Notes: generated from the letters alone by a model not told the origin. A DNA stretch of 64,000 bases from Candidatus Melainabacteria bacterium SSGW_16 (GCA_004769085.1 DUDS01000010.1:126688-190687); one strand, 5' to 3'; shown: positions 9,722 to 18,645, numbered from the stretch's first letter. A program made the numbers and translations.

Positions 9722-10495
9722 CTAGCGAATCATTTCTTTTAGTGAGATATCTCTCAGTTTTGCAACATCATTAAATTTTCTCAGTCTGCAAAGTCCATCA
9801 AGCGTTGCTCTTGCAACATTTAAAGGTGAACGGGATCCAAGCGATTTTGAAAGTATATCACCCACTCCGCCAAGCTCAAGAACAGTTCTTGCAGCACCAC
9901 CTGCTTTAATACCTGTACCTTCCCTAGCTGGCTTCAGTAATACTTTTGCAGCACCTGCTCTGCCAAGAATCTGATGAGGAATTGTTGCTTCGAGTAAAGG
10001 CACACTTACAATGCTTTTCTTTGCATCAACTACTCCTTTCTGGATAGCACCAATAACTTCAGAAGCTTTTCCTACACCAACACCAACCTGACCTTTTGCA
10101 TTCCCTACAATTACAACAGCTCTGAAGCTAAGTTTTTTACCGCCTTTTACAACTTTTGTAACTCTCCTGATTTGTACAACTTTTTCAATCCATTCAGAGC
10201 TTTCTTTTTTATCCTGGGATCTGTCACCTCTTTTTCTTCTCTTTTTATGACTCTCTTTTTTAGTAACTTTTTGTACAATTTCCTGCTCTGTAGCCTCTTC
10301 TATACCTGTAAGCTCATCCTCTTCTTCATCTGTTGTATCTGTTGTATCAGCTGGCTCTGCTTCATCCTTTAAAGGAGGTGTAGTTTCAGATCCTAAAGCA
10401 GCAGTTAACTCTGAATGCTCTGTATCTTTAGAAACATCTGAAGCAGCCTGCTCAGGAGTATTTTCAGTTGTATTTTCTTTATTTTCATCTTCCAT
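9722..10495 (-). CDS. rpsE: 30S ribosomal protein S5 with a long acidic N-terminal extension
   Basis: S5 shapes the mRNA entry site and decoding accuracy. The S5 core begins near [21 protein letters not shown] and is complete ([27 protein letters not shown]-like segment). Before it lie about 100 extra residues, first Glu/Thr/Asp-rich ([12 protein letters not shown]), then a basic stretch ([14 protein letters not shown]). The start is placed at the ATG at 10495, with GGAG and 6 nt spacing. The ATG at 10507 overlaps the rplR stop (TAATG), has no good ribosome site, and would add four residues. Either way the extension is real coding sequence in frame with the core. Its role is unknown. Confidence 0.93.
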   Translation of the reverse strand: MEDENKENTTENTPEQAASDVSKDTEHSELTAALGSETTPPLKDEAEPADTTDTTDEEEDELTGIEEATEQEIVQKVTKKESHKKRRKRGDRSQDKKESSEWIEKVVQIRRVTKVVKGGKKLSFRAVVIVGNAKGQVGVGVGKASEVIGAIQKGVVDAKKSIVSVPLLEATIPHQILGRAGAAKVLLKPAREGTGIKAGGAARTVLELGGVGDILSKSLGSRSPLNVARATLDGLCRLRKFNDVAKLRDISLKEMIR

Positions 10496-10506
10496 TTTTT
10501 TCTCCA

Positions 10507-10875
10507 TTAAAATTCAAGTCCTGCTGATCTTGCTCCATCAGCAAACGCCATTACTTTTCCATGAAAAATATTTCCACCCCTATCGAAAATAACTTTTTTA
10601 TAGCCTTTTGAAAGTGCATCCTTAGCAAGGATTTCACCTATCTTCTTTGCCGCATCTCTGTTCCATGTAGATTTAATTTCCTTTTTAATAACAGGGTGTA
10701 AAGTAGAACAGGATACAATCGTGCTGGCATTAACATCATCTATAAGCTGAGCATATACATGTCTATTTGATCTGTAGAAAGAAAGTCTGGGAAGCTCTTT
10801 TGTCCCGGATATTTTTTTTCTTATCCTGAAATGCCTTTTCTGGACTTTTTCTTTTTTTGATTGTTTTATAATCAT
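10507..10875 (-). CDS. rplR: 50S ribosomal protein L18
   Basis: 5S rRNA-binding protein of the central protuberance. It is 122 residues, of normal size. It has the basic N-terminus ([12 protein letters not shown]), the [19 protein letters not shown] strand pair and the C-terminal [12 protein letters not shown] / [11 protein letters not shown] motif. It sits between rplF and rpsE in canonical order. Confidence 0.96.
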   Translation of the reverse strand: MIIKQSKKEKVQKRHFRIRKKISGTKELPRLSFYRSNRHVYAQLIDDVNASTIVSCSTLHPVIKKEIKSTWNRDAAKKIGEILAKDALSKGYKKVIFDRGGNIFHGKVMAFADGARSAGLEF

Positions 10876-10893
10876 ATCCTTTTTAATACCTCA

Positions 10894-11454
10894 TCATTTC
10901 TTAACAGCAGACTTACCAACTTTTCTTCTTATCCTTTCATCTATATACTTAATTCCTTTTCCTTTATAAGGTTCAGGTTCTCTTACTGCTCTGATAGATG
11001 CTGCAAGATCTCCTACGACTTGTTTATTAATTCCTGTTATTGTGATTCTGGTTTGATTTTTATCAACTTCTATTTTGGTATCTTTATCCGGCGAAAGAAT
11101 CTCTACAGGATGACTATAACCAACCTGCAGGTTTAGTTTATTGCCTTGTACCTGAGCTCTGTAACCTACCCCAACAATATCAAGTTCTTTCTTGTATCCC
11201 TGGGTTACTCCAAGAACCATGTTGTAAATCAAGGTTCTGCTTACACCATGAAGACTTTTTACAAGCTTTTCATTACTATCCCGCTTTAAAATAATTGAAT
11301 TGCCCTCTTTTGAAATATTAATTTCTTTTCTAAAGCAACTTTCAAGCTCACCTTTAGGACCTTTTACACGAACAATCTGTCCTGCTGGTGAATCAGTAAT
11401 AGTAACTTCAGCCTTCTCAAGGATTTGTATAGGATTTTTTCCAACTCTAGACAT
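10894..11454 (-). CDS. rplF: 50S ribosomal protein L6
   Basis: Binds 23S rRNA near the GTPase-associated centre. The start is placed at the ATG at 11454 (MSRVGKNPIQI), the standard L6 N-terminus with GGAG upstream; an in-frame start 11 codons earlier has no support. It is 186 residues in two similar domains. The C-terminal signature EPEPYKGKGIKYIDERIRRKVGK is present, followed by SAVKK. Confidence 0.95.
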   Translation of the reverse strand: MSRVGKNPIQILEKAEVTITDSPAGQIVRVKGPKGELESCFRKEINISKEGNSIILKRDSNEKLVKSLHGVSRTLIYNMVLGVTQGYKKELDIVGVGYRAQVQGNKLNLQVGYSHPVEILSPDKDTKIEVDKNQTRITITGINKQVVGDLAASIRAVREPEPYKGKGIKYIDERIRRKVGKSAVKK

Positions 11455-11487
11455 TAATATTTCTCCGAAATGCTTCTGCCAAATCAA

Positions 11488-11889
11488 CTACCAGACCTGA
11501 CAAAGCACCTCACCTCCTATTTTTTGTTTTCGGGATTCCCTGTCTGTCAGCAATCCTTTTTTAGTACTCAAAATCGAGATTCCAAGCCCATCATATACCC
11601 TTGGTGCATCTTTTGACCTGGTATAAACCCTAAGACCAGGCTTGGATATTCTTTTAATACCGGTAATCACTTTTTCTCCCCTTGGTCCATACTTTAATGA
11701 AATTTTCAAATTTTTCTTCACTGGCGAAATCTCAACGATTTCATATGAGTTAATATATCCTTCCTTCTTTAAAAGATCAGCAATTTTAAGCTTTATTTTA
11801 GAAGCAGGTATTTCTACAGTTTCATGAGTTGCTTTAATTGCATTTCTCATTCTTGTAAACATATCACTTATTGGATCGGTGTTCTGCAT
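11488..11889 (-). CDS. rpsH: 30S ribosomal protein S8
   Basis: Central-domain 16S rRNA binder, and in other bacteria a translational repressor of the spc operon. It is 133 residues. It begins DPISDMFTRMRNAIKA and ends with the conserved GLLTDRESRKQKIGGEVLCQVW-type segment (seen here from 11488). It is placed normally between rpsN and rplF. Confidence 0.96.
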   Translation of the reverse strand: MQNTDPISDMFTRMRNAIKATHETVEIPASKIKLKIADLLKKEGYINSYEIVEISPVKKNLKISLKYGPRGEKVITGIKRISKPGLRVYTRSKDAPRVYDGLGISILSTKKGLLTDRESRKQKIGGEVLCQVW

Positions 11890-11916
11890 ATTAGTCTTTA
11901 AATCTCCTTTATTTTC

Positions 11917-12123
11917 TTACCAGCTTGCTTTTACTACACCAGGCAGATAACCCAAATGAGCAAAATATCTCAAACAAATTCTACACAAACCAAAATCCCT
12001 ATAGTATGCTCTTGGTCTTCCACATCTCCTGCAGCGATTATGCAGCTTAACTTTTGGGCACTTACCTTTTGCAGCAAGAATTCGTTTCTTTCTTTCTCTT
12101 TCAATCATGCACAGTTTTGCCAT
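11917..12123 (-). CDS. rpsN: 30S ribosomal protein S14, zinc-binding type
   Basis: Assembly protein of the 30S head. It is 68 residues, slightly longer than the usual 61 of type Z. The zinc ribbon is intact ([15 protein letters not shown] then CRIC), followed by the conserved LPGVVKASW end. The N-terminal part is enlarged by a few Lys-rich residues. Cyanobacteria usually keep a zinc-free S14 outside this cluster, so the type and place differ from them. A tRNA gene lies directly upstream in the operon. Confidence 0.94.
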   Translation of the reverse strand: MAKLCMIERERKKRILAAKGKCPKVKLHNRCRRCGRPRAYYRDFGLCRICLRYFAHLGYLPGVVKASW

Positions 12124-12180
12124 TTTTGTTACTTCTCCTGTTTACTCCTTTTTTCTAAACCCCACTTCTATAAAACCCTA

Positions 12181-12252
12181 AGCGGGCGACGGGATTCGAA
12201 CCCGCGACGTCAAGCTTGGGAAGCTTGCATTCTACCACTGAATTACACCCGC
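12181..12252 (-). tRNA. tRNA-Gly, anticodon CCC
   Basis: A 72-nt cloverleaf on the minus strand. The 7-bp acceptor stem is GCGGGTG with CGCCCGC, containing one T-G pair. The D arm is of glycine type (AATTCAGTGGTAGAAT). The anticodon stem CAAGC/GCTTG encloses the loop TTCCCAA. The T arm contains GGTTCGAATCC. The CCA end is not encoded. It reads GGG codons. It sits inside the ribosomal protein operon between rplE and rpsN, so it must be cut out of the polycistronic transcript or have its own promoter. Confidence 0.93.
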
Positions 12253-12343
12253 ATATCAAAAACTTGGCAGTATAATATTTGATTCTTTTCACTGGATGTA
12301 ATTTATTTTTTGTAAAATTCTTCACTGTTTTCCTTATATACCT

Positions 12344-12886
12344 CTAATCCCTGAACGGCATTCCCATTGAAGTTAAAAGTTCTTTTGCTTCTTTATCAGT
12401 CACCGCAGTTGTTACTATAGCTATATCCATACCTTTTATATTGTGGACCTTATCATATACAATCTCAGGAAAAACAATCTGCTCTTTTAACCCCAGGTTA
12501 TAATTCCCCCTCCCGTCAAAACATTTTGGTGAAACACCTTTAAAGTCTCTAAGTCGGGGAAGAATAAAATTTACAAGTTTGCTAAAGAAGTCATACATTC
12601 TCCGACCACGAAGTGTAACCATGCACCCTACAGGTCCACCTTTTCTAATTTTAAAGGTAGATATTGCTTTTTTTGCCCTGGTAACAAGTGGCTTCTGTCC
12701 AGTAATTAATCTAAGTTCATTAACCCCTTCATCCATGTATTTATTGTCTGACATTGCTTCACCCATTCCAAAATTAACTACAATTTTTTCAACCCGAGGA
12801 ACCTCAAGGGTATTCTTGTAACCAAGCTTTTTCATAAGCTCAGGCACTACTTTGTCTTTAAATTTGTCTTTTAAATTAACTGCCAT
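12344..12886 (-). CDS. rplE: 50S ribosomal protein L5
   Basis: 5S rRNA-binding protein that contacts the P-site tRNA. It is 180 residues, of normal length. It has the [16 protein letters not shown] signature near the N-terminus, the [15 protein letters not shown] loop, and the C-terminal [16 protein letters not shown]. It lies upstream of the tRNA-Gly, with about 90 nt between. Confidence 0.96.
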   Translation of the reverse strand: MAVNLKDKFKDKVVPELMKKLGYKNTLEVPRVEKIVVNFGMGEAMSDNKYMDEGVNELRLITGQKPLVTRAKKAISTFKIRKGGPVGCMVTLRGRRMYDFFSKLVNFILPRLRDFKGVSPKCFDGRGNYNLGLKEQIVFPEIVYDKVHNIKGMDIAIVTTAVTDKEAKELLTSMGMPFRD

Positions 12887-12910
12887 TTTTTTGTTTTACA
12901 CCCCGGATTA

Positions 12911-13375
12911 CTAATCAACCTGCTCCCCGCTAACCTTTGAAATTCTTACCTTCTTACCATCTTTTAAAAATTTATATCCAATCCTTGTAGGTTTTTTCTT
13001 TCCAGAATCAAAAAGCATTACTTTTGAAGCAAATATAGGTGCTTCTTTTTCAATTATTTCACCTGCTCTGCCCATCCCCTTTGCTTTCTGATGTCTTTTA
13101 ATCATGTTTACACTTTCCACTATTACTTTTCCTTCTCTTGGAAAACTGGCAATAATTTTCCCGGTTTTTCCTTTATCCTTTCCAGAAATAATCATAACCA
13201 TATCACCACGTTTTATATGAAGTTTTGGTCTTGGATTAGTTGAACCTGCTTTTAGAAATGCCTGTGATACAACAAACAAACCACCTTTTTTTGGATGTAC
13301 ATTTATTGGCAAACTGCTATAAATAAGCGGTTTCTTTTTATTTTTATTATTTATTTTTATATAATGTTCAGTCAT
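12911..13375 (-). CDS. rplX: 50S ribosomal protein L24 with an N-terminal extension
   Basis: Assembly initiator protein located at the exit of the peptide tunnel. It is 154 residues; the family usually has about 105-115. The KOW domain starts at about residue 50 (PKLHIKRGDMVMIISGKDKGK), where other L24 proteins begin. The preceding 48 residues (Lys/Asn-rich, then Gly/hydrophobic) are extra. I find no start with a good ribosome site closer to the KOW domain. The first ATG has only a distant GAGG, so the exact start is less certain than the gene. Confidence 0.9.
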   Translation of the reverse strand: MTEHYIKINNKNKKKPLIYSSLPINVHPKKGGLFVVSQAFLKAGSTNPRPKLHIKRGDMVMIISGKDKGKTGKIIASFPREGKVIVESVNMIKRHQKAKGMGRAGEIIEKEAPIFASKVMLFDSGKKKPTRIGYKFLKDGKKVRISKVSGEQVD

Positions 13376-13402
13376 TTCTCTTTTATTTACCTCATTTACA
13401 AT

Positions 13403-13771
13403 TTACAAAACTTCCGGTGCAAGAGAAACAATTTTCATAAACTGTTTCTCTCTTAATTCCCTTGCAACAGGTCCAAAAACACGTGTACCTCTCGGGTTAT
13501 TTTGTTTATCAATAATAACTACTGCATTCTCATCAAACCTTATTTTGCTACCGTCATTCCTACTTAAGGTCTTTTTTGTTCTGACAATAACACATCTGAC
13601 AATCTCATGTTCTTTAACAATCATGTTTGGAAGAGCATCTTTTACAACACCAATAATCAAATCACCAATACCTGCATATCTGGCATTACCGCCTTTAAGC
13701 ACTCTAATACACTGAACCTTCTTTGCGCCGGTATTGTCTGCCACTTCAAGTTTTGATTCCTGTTGTATCAT
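13403..13771 (-). CDS. rplN: 50S ribosomal protein L14
   Basis: Interface protein of the 50S subunit that forms bridge B8. It is 122 residues, the exact family length. It begins [19 protein letters not shown], with conserved [13 protein letters not shown] and a C-terminal [16 protein letters not shown]. Canonical position between rpsQ and rplX. Confidence 0.97.
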   Translation of the reverse strand: MIQQESKLEVADNTGAKKVQCIRVLKGGNARYAGIGDLIIGVVKDALPNMIVKEHEIVRCVIVRTKKTLSRNDGSKIRFDENAVVIIDKQNNPRGTRVFGPVARELREKQFMKIVSLAPEVL

Positions 13772-13792
13772 GATTTTGCTTTTTAAAAACTC

Positions 13793-14038
13793 CTAACTTG
13801 ACTTAACTAAAACCTCCTTAAGCATCCATCTTTTTGTCCTGCTGATTGGCTTGTGCTCAATAATCTCAACTATATCACCAGTTTTTGCCTGATTATTTTC
13901 ATCATGAGCTTTAAATTTGTTTGTTTTAAGTACAATTTTTTTATACCTGGGGTGTGCTCTTCTGTTTTCAACAGCAACAACAATAGTTTTATCCATTTTG
14001 TCGCTCACTACTTTCCCTTGTAATAATTTCTTTGGCAT
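13793..14038 (-). CDS. rpsQ: 30S ribosomal protein S17
   Basis: Primary 16S rRNA-binding protein. It is 81 residues of OB fold, with [17 protein letters not shown] and the [22 protein letters not shown] segment, ending in [11 protein letters not shown]. It follows rpmC with a 1-nt gap. Confidence 0.96.
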   Translation of the reverse strand: MPKKLLQGKVVSDKMDKTIVVAVENRRAHPRYKKIVLKTNKFKAHDENNQAKTGDIVEIIEHKPISRTKRWMLKEVLVKSS

Positions 14039-14039
14039 T

Positions 14040-14417
14040 TTATTTCCTCTTCTTTATTTCTTTTTCTTTCTTTACCTGTGCTTTTACTTCAGATGTTTCC
14101 TTGGTTTTCTTTTCTTTTTTTTCTTTCTTTTCTTTCTTTTCCTTAACTTCTTCTGCCAATTCCGGCTTTTCCTTCTTTAAAGCTTTTGGTTTGGACTGAG
14201 GAATTTCAAGCCCAGCCACAGCTTCTCCTGAGTTTTGCTTCTGGGTATGAACAGTAAGGAGTCTTGCAATTTCTTTTCTCTTCTTTTTAATCTGTGAAGG
14301 ATCTTCAAGTTGTCTACAAGCAAATTTCATTTTTAATCCAGCAAGTTCTATTCGGGATTTTTTAAGCTGTTCGCTTATGTCCTGGGGTGATAATTCTTTT
14401 ATTTCCATTAATTTCAT
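14040..14417 (-). CDS. rpmC: 50S ribosomal protein L29 with a Lys/Glu-rich C-terminal extension
   Basis: L29 sits beside L23 at the tunnel exit. The start is placed at the ATG at 14417 ([13 protein letters not shown]), just after the rplP stop, with GGAG about 10 nt upstream. An in-frame reading from 14504 would overlap rplP heavily and is not supported. The L29 helical hairpin covers residues 1-62 ([20 protein letters not shown]). About 60 more residues follow as a highly charged tail built of repeated KEKK units. Typical L29 is 60-75 residues, so the length is about doubled. Confidence 0.9.
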   Translation of the reverse strand: MKLMEIKELSPQDISEQLKKSRIELAGLKMKFACRQLEDPSQIKKKRKEIARLLTVHTQKQNSGEAVAGLEIPQSKPKALKKEKPELAEEVKEKKEKKEKKEKKTKETSEVKAQVKKEKEIKKRK

Positions 14418-14439
14418 TAAACAATTTCTCCGGTTTTTA

Positions 14440-14862
14440 TTAACTCTGTACGTTTTCCTCTTTCTTAATAATTCGACACTTAATAGGCAATTTATCAGAG
14501 GCAAGTTTTAGGGATTCAACTGCAATATCCTTTGGAACACCCGTCATTTCAAACAAAATTCTGCCTGGTCTAATCACGCTAACCCAGAATTCGGGATTGC
14601 CTTTTCCTGAGCCCATTCTTACTTCAGCAGGTTTTTTTGTTACAGGCTTATCCGGATAAACCATGATCCAGATTTTTCCACCTCTTTTAATACTTCTAAC
14701 CATTGCTTTTCTTGCAGCTTCAAGCTGTCGCGAAGATACCCATGCAGGCTGCAGAGCCTGAAGACCATATTCACCATAATGTAGTCTTACCCCACGTGAT
14801 TCTTTTCCGGTCATTCTGCCACGCATTTGTTTTCTATATTTTGTCTGTCTGGGAACAAGCAT
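14440..14862 (-). CDS. rplP: 50S ribosomal protein L16
   Basis: Binds near the A-site tRNA elbow; needed for a functional peptidyl transferase centre. It is 140 residues and begins [17 protein letters not shown]. It has the [20 protein letters not shown] motif and [12 protein letters not shown]. It lies 3 nt after rpsC. Confidence 0.97.
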   Translation of the reverse strand: MLVPRQTKYRKQMRGRMTGKESRGVRLHYGEYGLQALQPAWVSSRQLEAARKAMVRSIKRGGKIWIMVYPDKPVTKKPAEVRMGSGKGNPEFWVSVIRPGRILFEMTGVPKDIAVESLKLASDKLPIKCRIIKKEENVQS

Positions 14863-14865
14863 TTG

Positions 14866-15606
14866 TTACTCTTTGTATCTCCTTTTCCTTTTCCTTCTAC
14901 CATGTTCCTGTTCTTCTTCCTGTAAAGATTCGCTTGAAACAGGTCTAATATTTTTTTGCGGCATTTCACCAGGAGTTATTTGTCCTTTATAGATCCATGT
15001 TTTAACCCCAATAATTCCAAAAACTGTTTTTGATGTTGCGTAACCATAATCAATGTCTGCCCTTAAAGTATGGAGAGGTATTCCGCCTTCCCTGAGCCAT
15101 TCTGTTCTTGCAATATCATTTCCACCCAGCCGCCCGGATACCATTACCTTTACACCCTTTGCACCGGCACGCATAGCTCTTTGCATTGCCTGCTTCATTG
15201 CTTTTCTAAATGCTACTCTTCGTTCAAGCTGTTGTGCAATTGCTTCACTTGTAAGCTGTGCATCAAGATCTGCTTTTGTAACTTCAAGAACATTTATCTG
15301 AACCACAATATCTTTTCTGTTAATTAAATTAATTATTTCATTCTTTAATGTTTCAAGCCCCTGCCCACCTTTTCCAACAACAATACCAGGCCTCACAGTA
15401 TGAACATTTACCTGAATTAGTTGGGCTTTTCTAAATATTTCAATTTTACTTATCCCTGCATTATAAAGTTTTCTCTTAATATGTTTCCTAATTATTCTGT
15501 CTTCAAAAACAAGATCACCGTAATATTTGGATGGTGCAAACCACTGGGAATCCCATGTCAGAATTACTCCCAGCCTAAAACCTTTTGGATGTGTTTTCTG
15601 TCCCAT
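14866..15606 (-). CDS. rpsC: 30S ribosomal protein S3
   Basis: Forms the mRNA entry pore with S4 and S5. It is 246 residues. It begins [14 protein letters not shown] and contains the type II KH domain with the GKGG loop near residue 80. The C-terminal domain has the [18 protein letters not shown] signature and ends in a Glu/Arg/Lys-rich tail. It lies 2 nt after rplV. Confidence 0.97.
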   Translation of the reverse strand: MGQKTHPKGFRLGVILTWDSQWFAPSKYYGDLVFEDRIIRKHIKRKLYNAGISKIEIFRKAQLIQVNVHTVRPGIVVGKGGQGLETLKNEIINLINRKDIVVQINVLEVTKADLDAQLTSEAIAQQLERRVAFRKAMKQAMQRAMRAGAKGVKVMVSGRLGGNDIARTEWLREGGIPLHTLRADIDYGYATSKTVFGIIGVKTWIYKGQITPGEMPQKNIRPVSSESLQEEEQEHGRRKRKRRYKE

Positions 15607-15608
15607 TT

Positions 15609-16172
15609 CTACTCCTCTTCTTCCTTCTTCTTTTTAGTTGTTTTCTTTTCGGTTTCTTTTATTTTTGATTTAGTTTCTTTTGCTTTTGGTTGTTTTATCT
15701 GTGTTTTTGATTCTGATTTATGTTCATGCTTGTGATCATGCTCGTCATGTTTATGCTCGTGCTTGTGATCATGCTTGTCCTGTAGTTTCTTTTCAGGCAT
15801 AAATGATTTTTTGGATCTTAAATCCTGTTGTGTTGCAAGATGCTCATCATGATTAACTTCTATGGTTAGATGACTTGTTCTCTTTAATATAGGGAATCCT
15901 CTGCCGCGGGACATAGCCCTCCATCGCCTCAGGGTAGTAGCCTGGTCCACATATACTTTTGTAATCCTCAGTTCAGTCGGATTAAGTTTGTTATTTTCTT
16001 TAGCATTTGCAACTGCAGATTTCAATACCTTATTTACAACATCTGCAGCAGTATATGGCATAAATTTCAGTTTATCAGAGGCAGTGATAACATCCATACC
16101 GCGAATAACATCTACTACCCGCCTGAGCTTTCTGGGTGAGATTCTTATATATTTTGATTTTGCAATTACCAC
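15609..16172 (-). CDS. rplV: 50S ribosomal protein L22 with a histidine-rich and Lys/Glu-rich C-terminal tail
   Basis: Lines the peptide exit tunnel. Residues 1-115 are normal L22 ([18 protein letters not shown]; the [20 protein letters not shown] beta-hairpin; LTIEV). About 70 residues follow that L22 does not normally have. Residues 134-151 hold nine histidines in 18 positions, alternating with Asp, Glu and Lys, a pattern expected to bind Zn, Ni or Cu. The end is Lys/Thr/Glu-rich ([10 protein letters not shown]). The tail is in frame with no frameshift. Whether it binds metal on the ribosome is untested inference. Confidence 0.94.
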   Translation of the reverse strand: MVIAKSKYIRISPRKLRRVVDVIRGMDVITASDKLKFMPYTAADVVNKVLKSAVANAKENNKLNPTELRITKVYVDQATTLRRWRAMSRGRGFPILKRTSHLTIEVNHDEHLATQQDLRSKKSFMPEKKLQDKHDHKHEHKHDEHDHKHEHKSESKTQIKQPKAKETKSKIKETEKKTTKKKKEEEE

Positions 16173-16188
16173 TTAGTTTAACCTCTTA

Positions 16189-16521
16189 CTACTTCTTTGC
16201 TGCTGGTGCTGGAGTTCCACCACCAGACTCTGCAGCAGGTGCTGCTTCTCCAGATTTCTTTGCTACACCCGAGTGAACTCTAAAGTATCTGGTTATTGAG
16301 AATTCACCTAACCTGTGACCAATCATTTGTTCAGTAATATAAACAGGTACAAATTTTCTTCCGTTATGAACAGCTATAGTATGTCCTATCATTTCAGGGA
16401 TAATCATGGAAGAACGTTTCCATGTTTTTATTACCTGCTTTTTACCGGATTTATTCATTTCACTAATCTTATTCATTAGTGAAGGGTGAACATATGGTCC
16501 TTTTTTTAATGATCTGCCCAT
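16189..16521 (-). CDS. rpsS: 30S ribosomal protein S19 with an Ala/Pro-rich tail
   Basis: Head protein that contacts S13 and the intersubunit bridge. It has [16 protein letters not shown] at the start and [20 protein letters not shown] in the middle, as in all S19. After about residue 85 comes a low-complexity tail of Gly, Ala, Pro and Ser ending in PAAKK. Total 110 residues, against about 92 normally. Confidence 0.95.
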   Translation of the reverse strand: MGRSLKKGPYVHPSLMNKISEMNKSGKKQVIKTWKRSSMIIPEMIGHTIAVHNGRKFVPVYITEQMIGHRLGEFSITRYFRVHSGVAKKSGEAAPAAESGGGTPAPAAKK

Positions 16522-16527
16522 TAGTTT

Positions 16528-17349
16528 TTATTTTCTCCTCGAAACAATATATTTGTCTGTAAGTTTTGGTTTTCTTGTCTTGTATCCCATAGCAGGTTTA
16601 CCCCATGGAGTTTTTGGCTGTCCTCCAATGGGACATCTTCCTTCACCACCACCATGTCCATGATCCACAGGATTCATGGCAGAACCTCGCACAGTTGGTC
16701 TGATACCCAAATATCTTTTTCTGCCAGCTTTTCCAAGCTCAACATTAAGGTGATCAAGATTTCCTAACTGTCCCAGTGTTGCTCTGCAGTTTATGCTGAC
16801 TCTTCTCATTTCCCCAGAAGGAAGTCTGACTGTTGCCATATCACCTTCTTTTGCAAGAAGCTGTGCAGCAACACCAGCAGTTCGTGCAAGCTGACCACCT
16901 GAACCAGGCTTTAGCTCAACATTATGAATAAATTCACCTACAGTAATATTTGCCAGAGGAAGACAATTGCCAGCTTTTTGCTCAACATCTACGCCAGACA
17001 TTACTAAATCATTTACCTTTAGTACATTTGGAGCAAGAATGTATCTTTTTTCTCCATCGTTATAACACAGCAGAGCAATTCTACAATCTCTGTTTGGATC
17101 ATATTCAATTCCAATTACCCTGGCAGGTATTTTGTCTTTATCTCTCTTAAAATCAATCAGTCTATAGTGTTTTTTATGCCCGCCACCTTTGTGTCTTGTG
17201 GTAATTCTTCCCTGATTGTTTCTTCCTGCAGTCTTTTTATAAACCCTCAAAAGTCTTTTTTCAGGCTTTGATTTTGTGATATCTTCAAAACTAATAAAAC
17301 TCATTCCTCTTTGACCTGGTGTAAGTGGTTTTCTAAATTTAAGTGCCAT
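16528..17349 (-). CDS. rplB: 50S ribosomal protein L2
   Basis: Essential 23S-binding protein near the peptidyl transferase centre. It is 273 residues, the family length. It has [21 protein letters not shown] near the N-terminus, the OB and SH3 domains, and the C-terminal signature [15 protein letters not shown] with the histidine next to the active centre. Canonical position between rplW and rpsS. Confidence 0.97.
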   Translation of the reverse strand: MALKFRKPLTPGQRGMSFISFEDITKSKPEKRLLRVYKKTAGRNNQGRITTRHKGGGHKKHYRLIDFKRDKDKIPARVIGIEYDPNRDCRIALLCYNDGEKRYILAPNVLKVNDLVMSGVDVEQKAGNCLPLANITVGEFIHNVELKPGSGGQLARTAGVAAQLLAKEGDMATVRLPSGEMRRVSINCRATLGQLGNLDHLNVELGKAGRKRYLGIRPTVRGSAMNPVDHGHGGGEGRCPIGGQPKTPWGKPAMGYKTRKPKLTDKYIVSRRK

Positions 17350-17373
17350 GTATTTGTTCTTCCTACTCCTTAA

Positions 17374-17667
17374 TTATGAAACTTCCGGGTAATATTCAAT
17401 TTTCGGACCACTTGCAGTAACCACTGCTTTTTTAGAATCCTTAGGTCGGGTGAATCCTGACTTGGTCCTTCTTTTATGACCTGTAATCTTAAGTGTCTGG
17501 ATACTTTCTACTTTTCTCCCAGGAAATATTTCCTGAAATGCATTTCTAATACTGGTCTTAGTAGCATCCTTAGCAACCTTAAAAGTATACTTATTGAACT
17601 GGCTTAAAGCAGTGCTTTTTTCAGTAATAATAGGTTCAAGCAATATGTCAGAAGATTGTTTACCCAT
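17374..17667 (-). CDS. rplW: 50S ribosomal protein L23
   Basis: Docking site for trigger factor and SRP at the tunnel exit. It is 97 residues with the family pattern EPIITEKSTAL at the N-terminus, KVAKDATKTSIRNAFQEIF in the middle and a basic loop (TGHKRRTKSGFTRPKDSKK). Unlike L22, L24 and L29 in this operon it has no extension. It starts 1 nt after the rplD stop. Confidence 0.95.
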   Translation of the reverse strand: MGKQSSDILLEPIITEKSTALSQFNKYTFKVAKDATKTSIRNAFQEIFPGRKVESIQTLKITGHKRRTKSGFTRPKDSKKAVVTASGPKIEYYPEVS

Positions 17668-17668
17668 T

Positions 17669-18331
17669 TTATGATACTTTCACCCCTGTATTTTTTAAAC
17701 CTTTTGAAAACCTGCCCACAAACTTATCCATAGCTGCTTTGGTTATCATTACCGAGTGAGCTTTTAAAATGTCATGTGTACCAACATGCTGCTGATCGGC
17801 AAGATTCACTTTCCTCATATTCCCAGATGCTTTTTTTACACTCAAGAAATTTTGTTCAGAATTTTCAGCAATAATAAGCAAGGGTTCTTTAATCTGAGAA
17901 TATGCTTTTAAAGCTGAATCAAGTTCTTTTGTCTTTGAGTTATTAAGATTTGGCAAACTTTTTATAAGAATAAGATCTTCTGATTTAACGGCAATTGCCT
18001 GTGCAATTGCAAGGTTTCTTGCTTTCTTTGGAAGCTGGATTTTAAAAGATCTTGGCTTAGGTCCAAATGTTATGCCGCCTCCTACCCACAATGGCGATCT
18101 TATAGAGCCTGCCCGGGCTCTGCCAGTACCTTTCTGGTTCCAGGGTTTTTTACCACCACCACGAACCTCTGCTCTGGTTTTAGTAGAGGCTGTACCAGCT
18201 CTTTGGTTCGTTAACTGTCTTAAAACTGTTAAATGCAATAAATGGTTATTTGATTTTAAACTCTTAAACAAATCAGGGAGCTTAAAATCTCCTGATAGTT
18301 CACTAAAATTTTGTGTGCTTGACTTCGCCAT
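17669..18331 (-). CDS. rplD: 50S ribosomal protein L4
   Basis: First gene of the minus-strand ribosomal block. L4 loops into the exit tunnel. It is 220 residues and contains the conserved loop region RAEVRGGGKKPWNQKGTGRA plus RSPLWVGGG. The C-terminal domain has the ILKAHSVMITKAA end. In other bacteria L4 also represses the S10 operon; no leader structure for that was recognised here. A near-consensus promoter lies 60-90 nt upstream. Confidence 0.96.
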   Translation of the reverse strand: MAKSSTQNFSELSGDFKLPDLFKSLKSNNHLLHLTVLRQLTNQRAGTASTKTRAEVRGGGKKPWNQKGTGRARAGSIRSPLWVGGGITFGPKPRSFKIQLPKKARNLAIAQAIAVKSEDLILIKSLPNLNNSKTKELDSALKAYSQIKEPLLIIAENSEQNFLSVKKASGNMRKVNLADQQHVGTHDILKAHSVMITKAAMDKFVGRFSKGLKNTGVKVS

Positions 18332-18393
18332 TTTTTTAAACTTTGTTTAAAAATATTTGATTTTGCAACCATATTTTAAAGATGCAAGGGTTA

Positions 18394-18422
18394 ATTCTAC
18401 CCACCTATAATACTTTGGTCAA
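18394..18422 (-). promoter_or_regulatory. sigma-70 type promoter for the rplD-secY operon
   Basis: On the minus strand TTGACC (18422-18417) and TAGAAT (18399-18394) are separated by exactly 17 nt. Transcription would begin near 18387, giving a leader of about 55 nt before rplD. This is the best promoter match I found in the window. The rest of the 314-nt gap (18332-18645) is AT-rich without a gene. Confidence 0.7.
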
Positions 18423-18566
18423 CCTTACTTTTATCTCTTTTAGGTATATTCAAGCAATAGAAACGAGAAGCATTCTAAAATAGGTAGAGACGCTATTAAT
18501 ATTATTTGTATCAATAAAAAACAAAGATAGAAAAATCATCAAAAAAAAATTGTTATTAATATCATT

Positions 18567-18595
18567 CTGATAACTGTACATAACACAACTATACT
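18567..18595 (+). promoter_or_regulatory. possible promoter for the GT9 gene
   Basis: CTGATA (18567-18572) and TATACT (18590-18595) are 17 nt apart, about 50 nt before the ATG at 18646. The -35 is weak, so this is a modest candidate. Confidence 0.35.
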
Positions 18596-18645
18596 CTAAA
18601 AGGTAAGTCAGATTAGAAAAGAAATAATTAAGGAAAGATGAATTT

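Noticed and set aside
14418-14504. Longer start for rpmC
   Set aside because: Would overlap rplP by 65 nt; the L29 family starts at MKLMEIKEL, with its own upstream GGAG.
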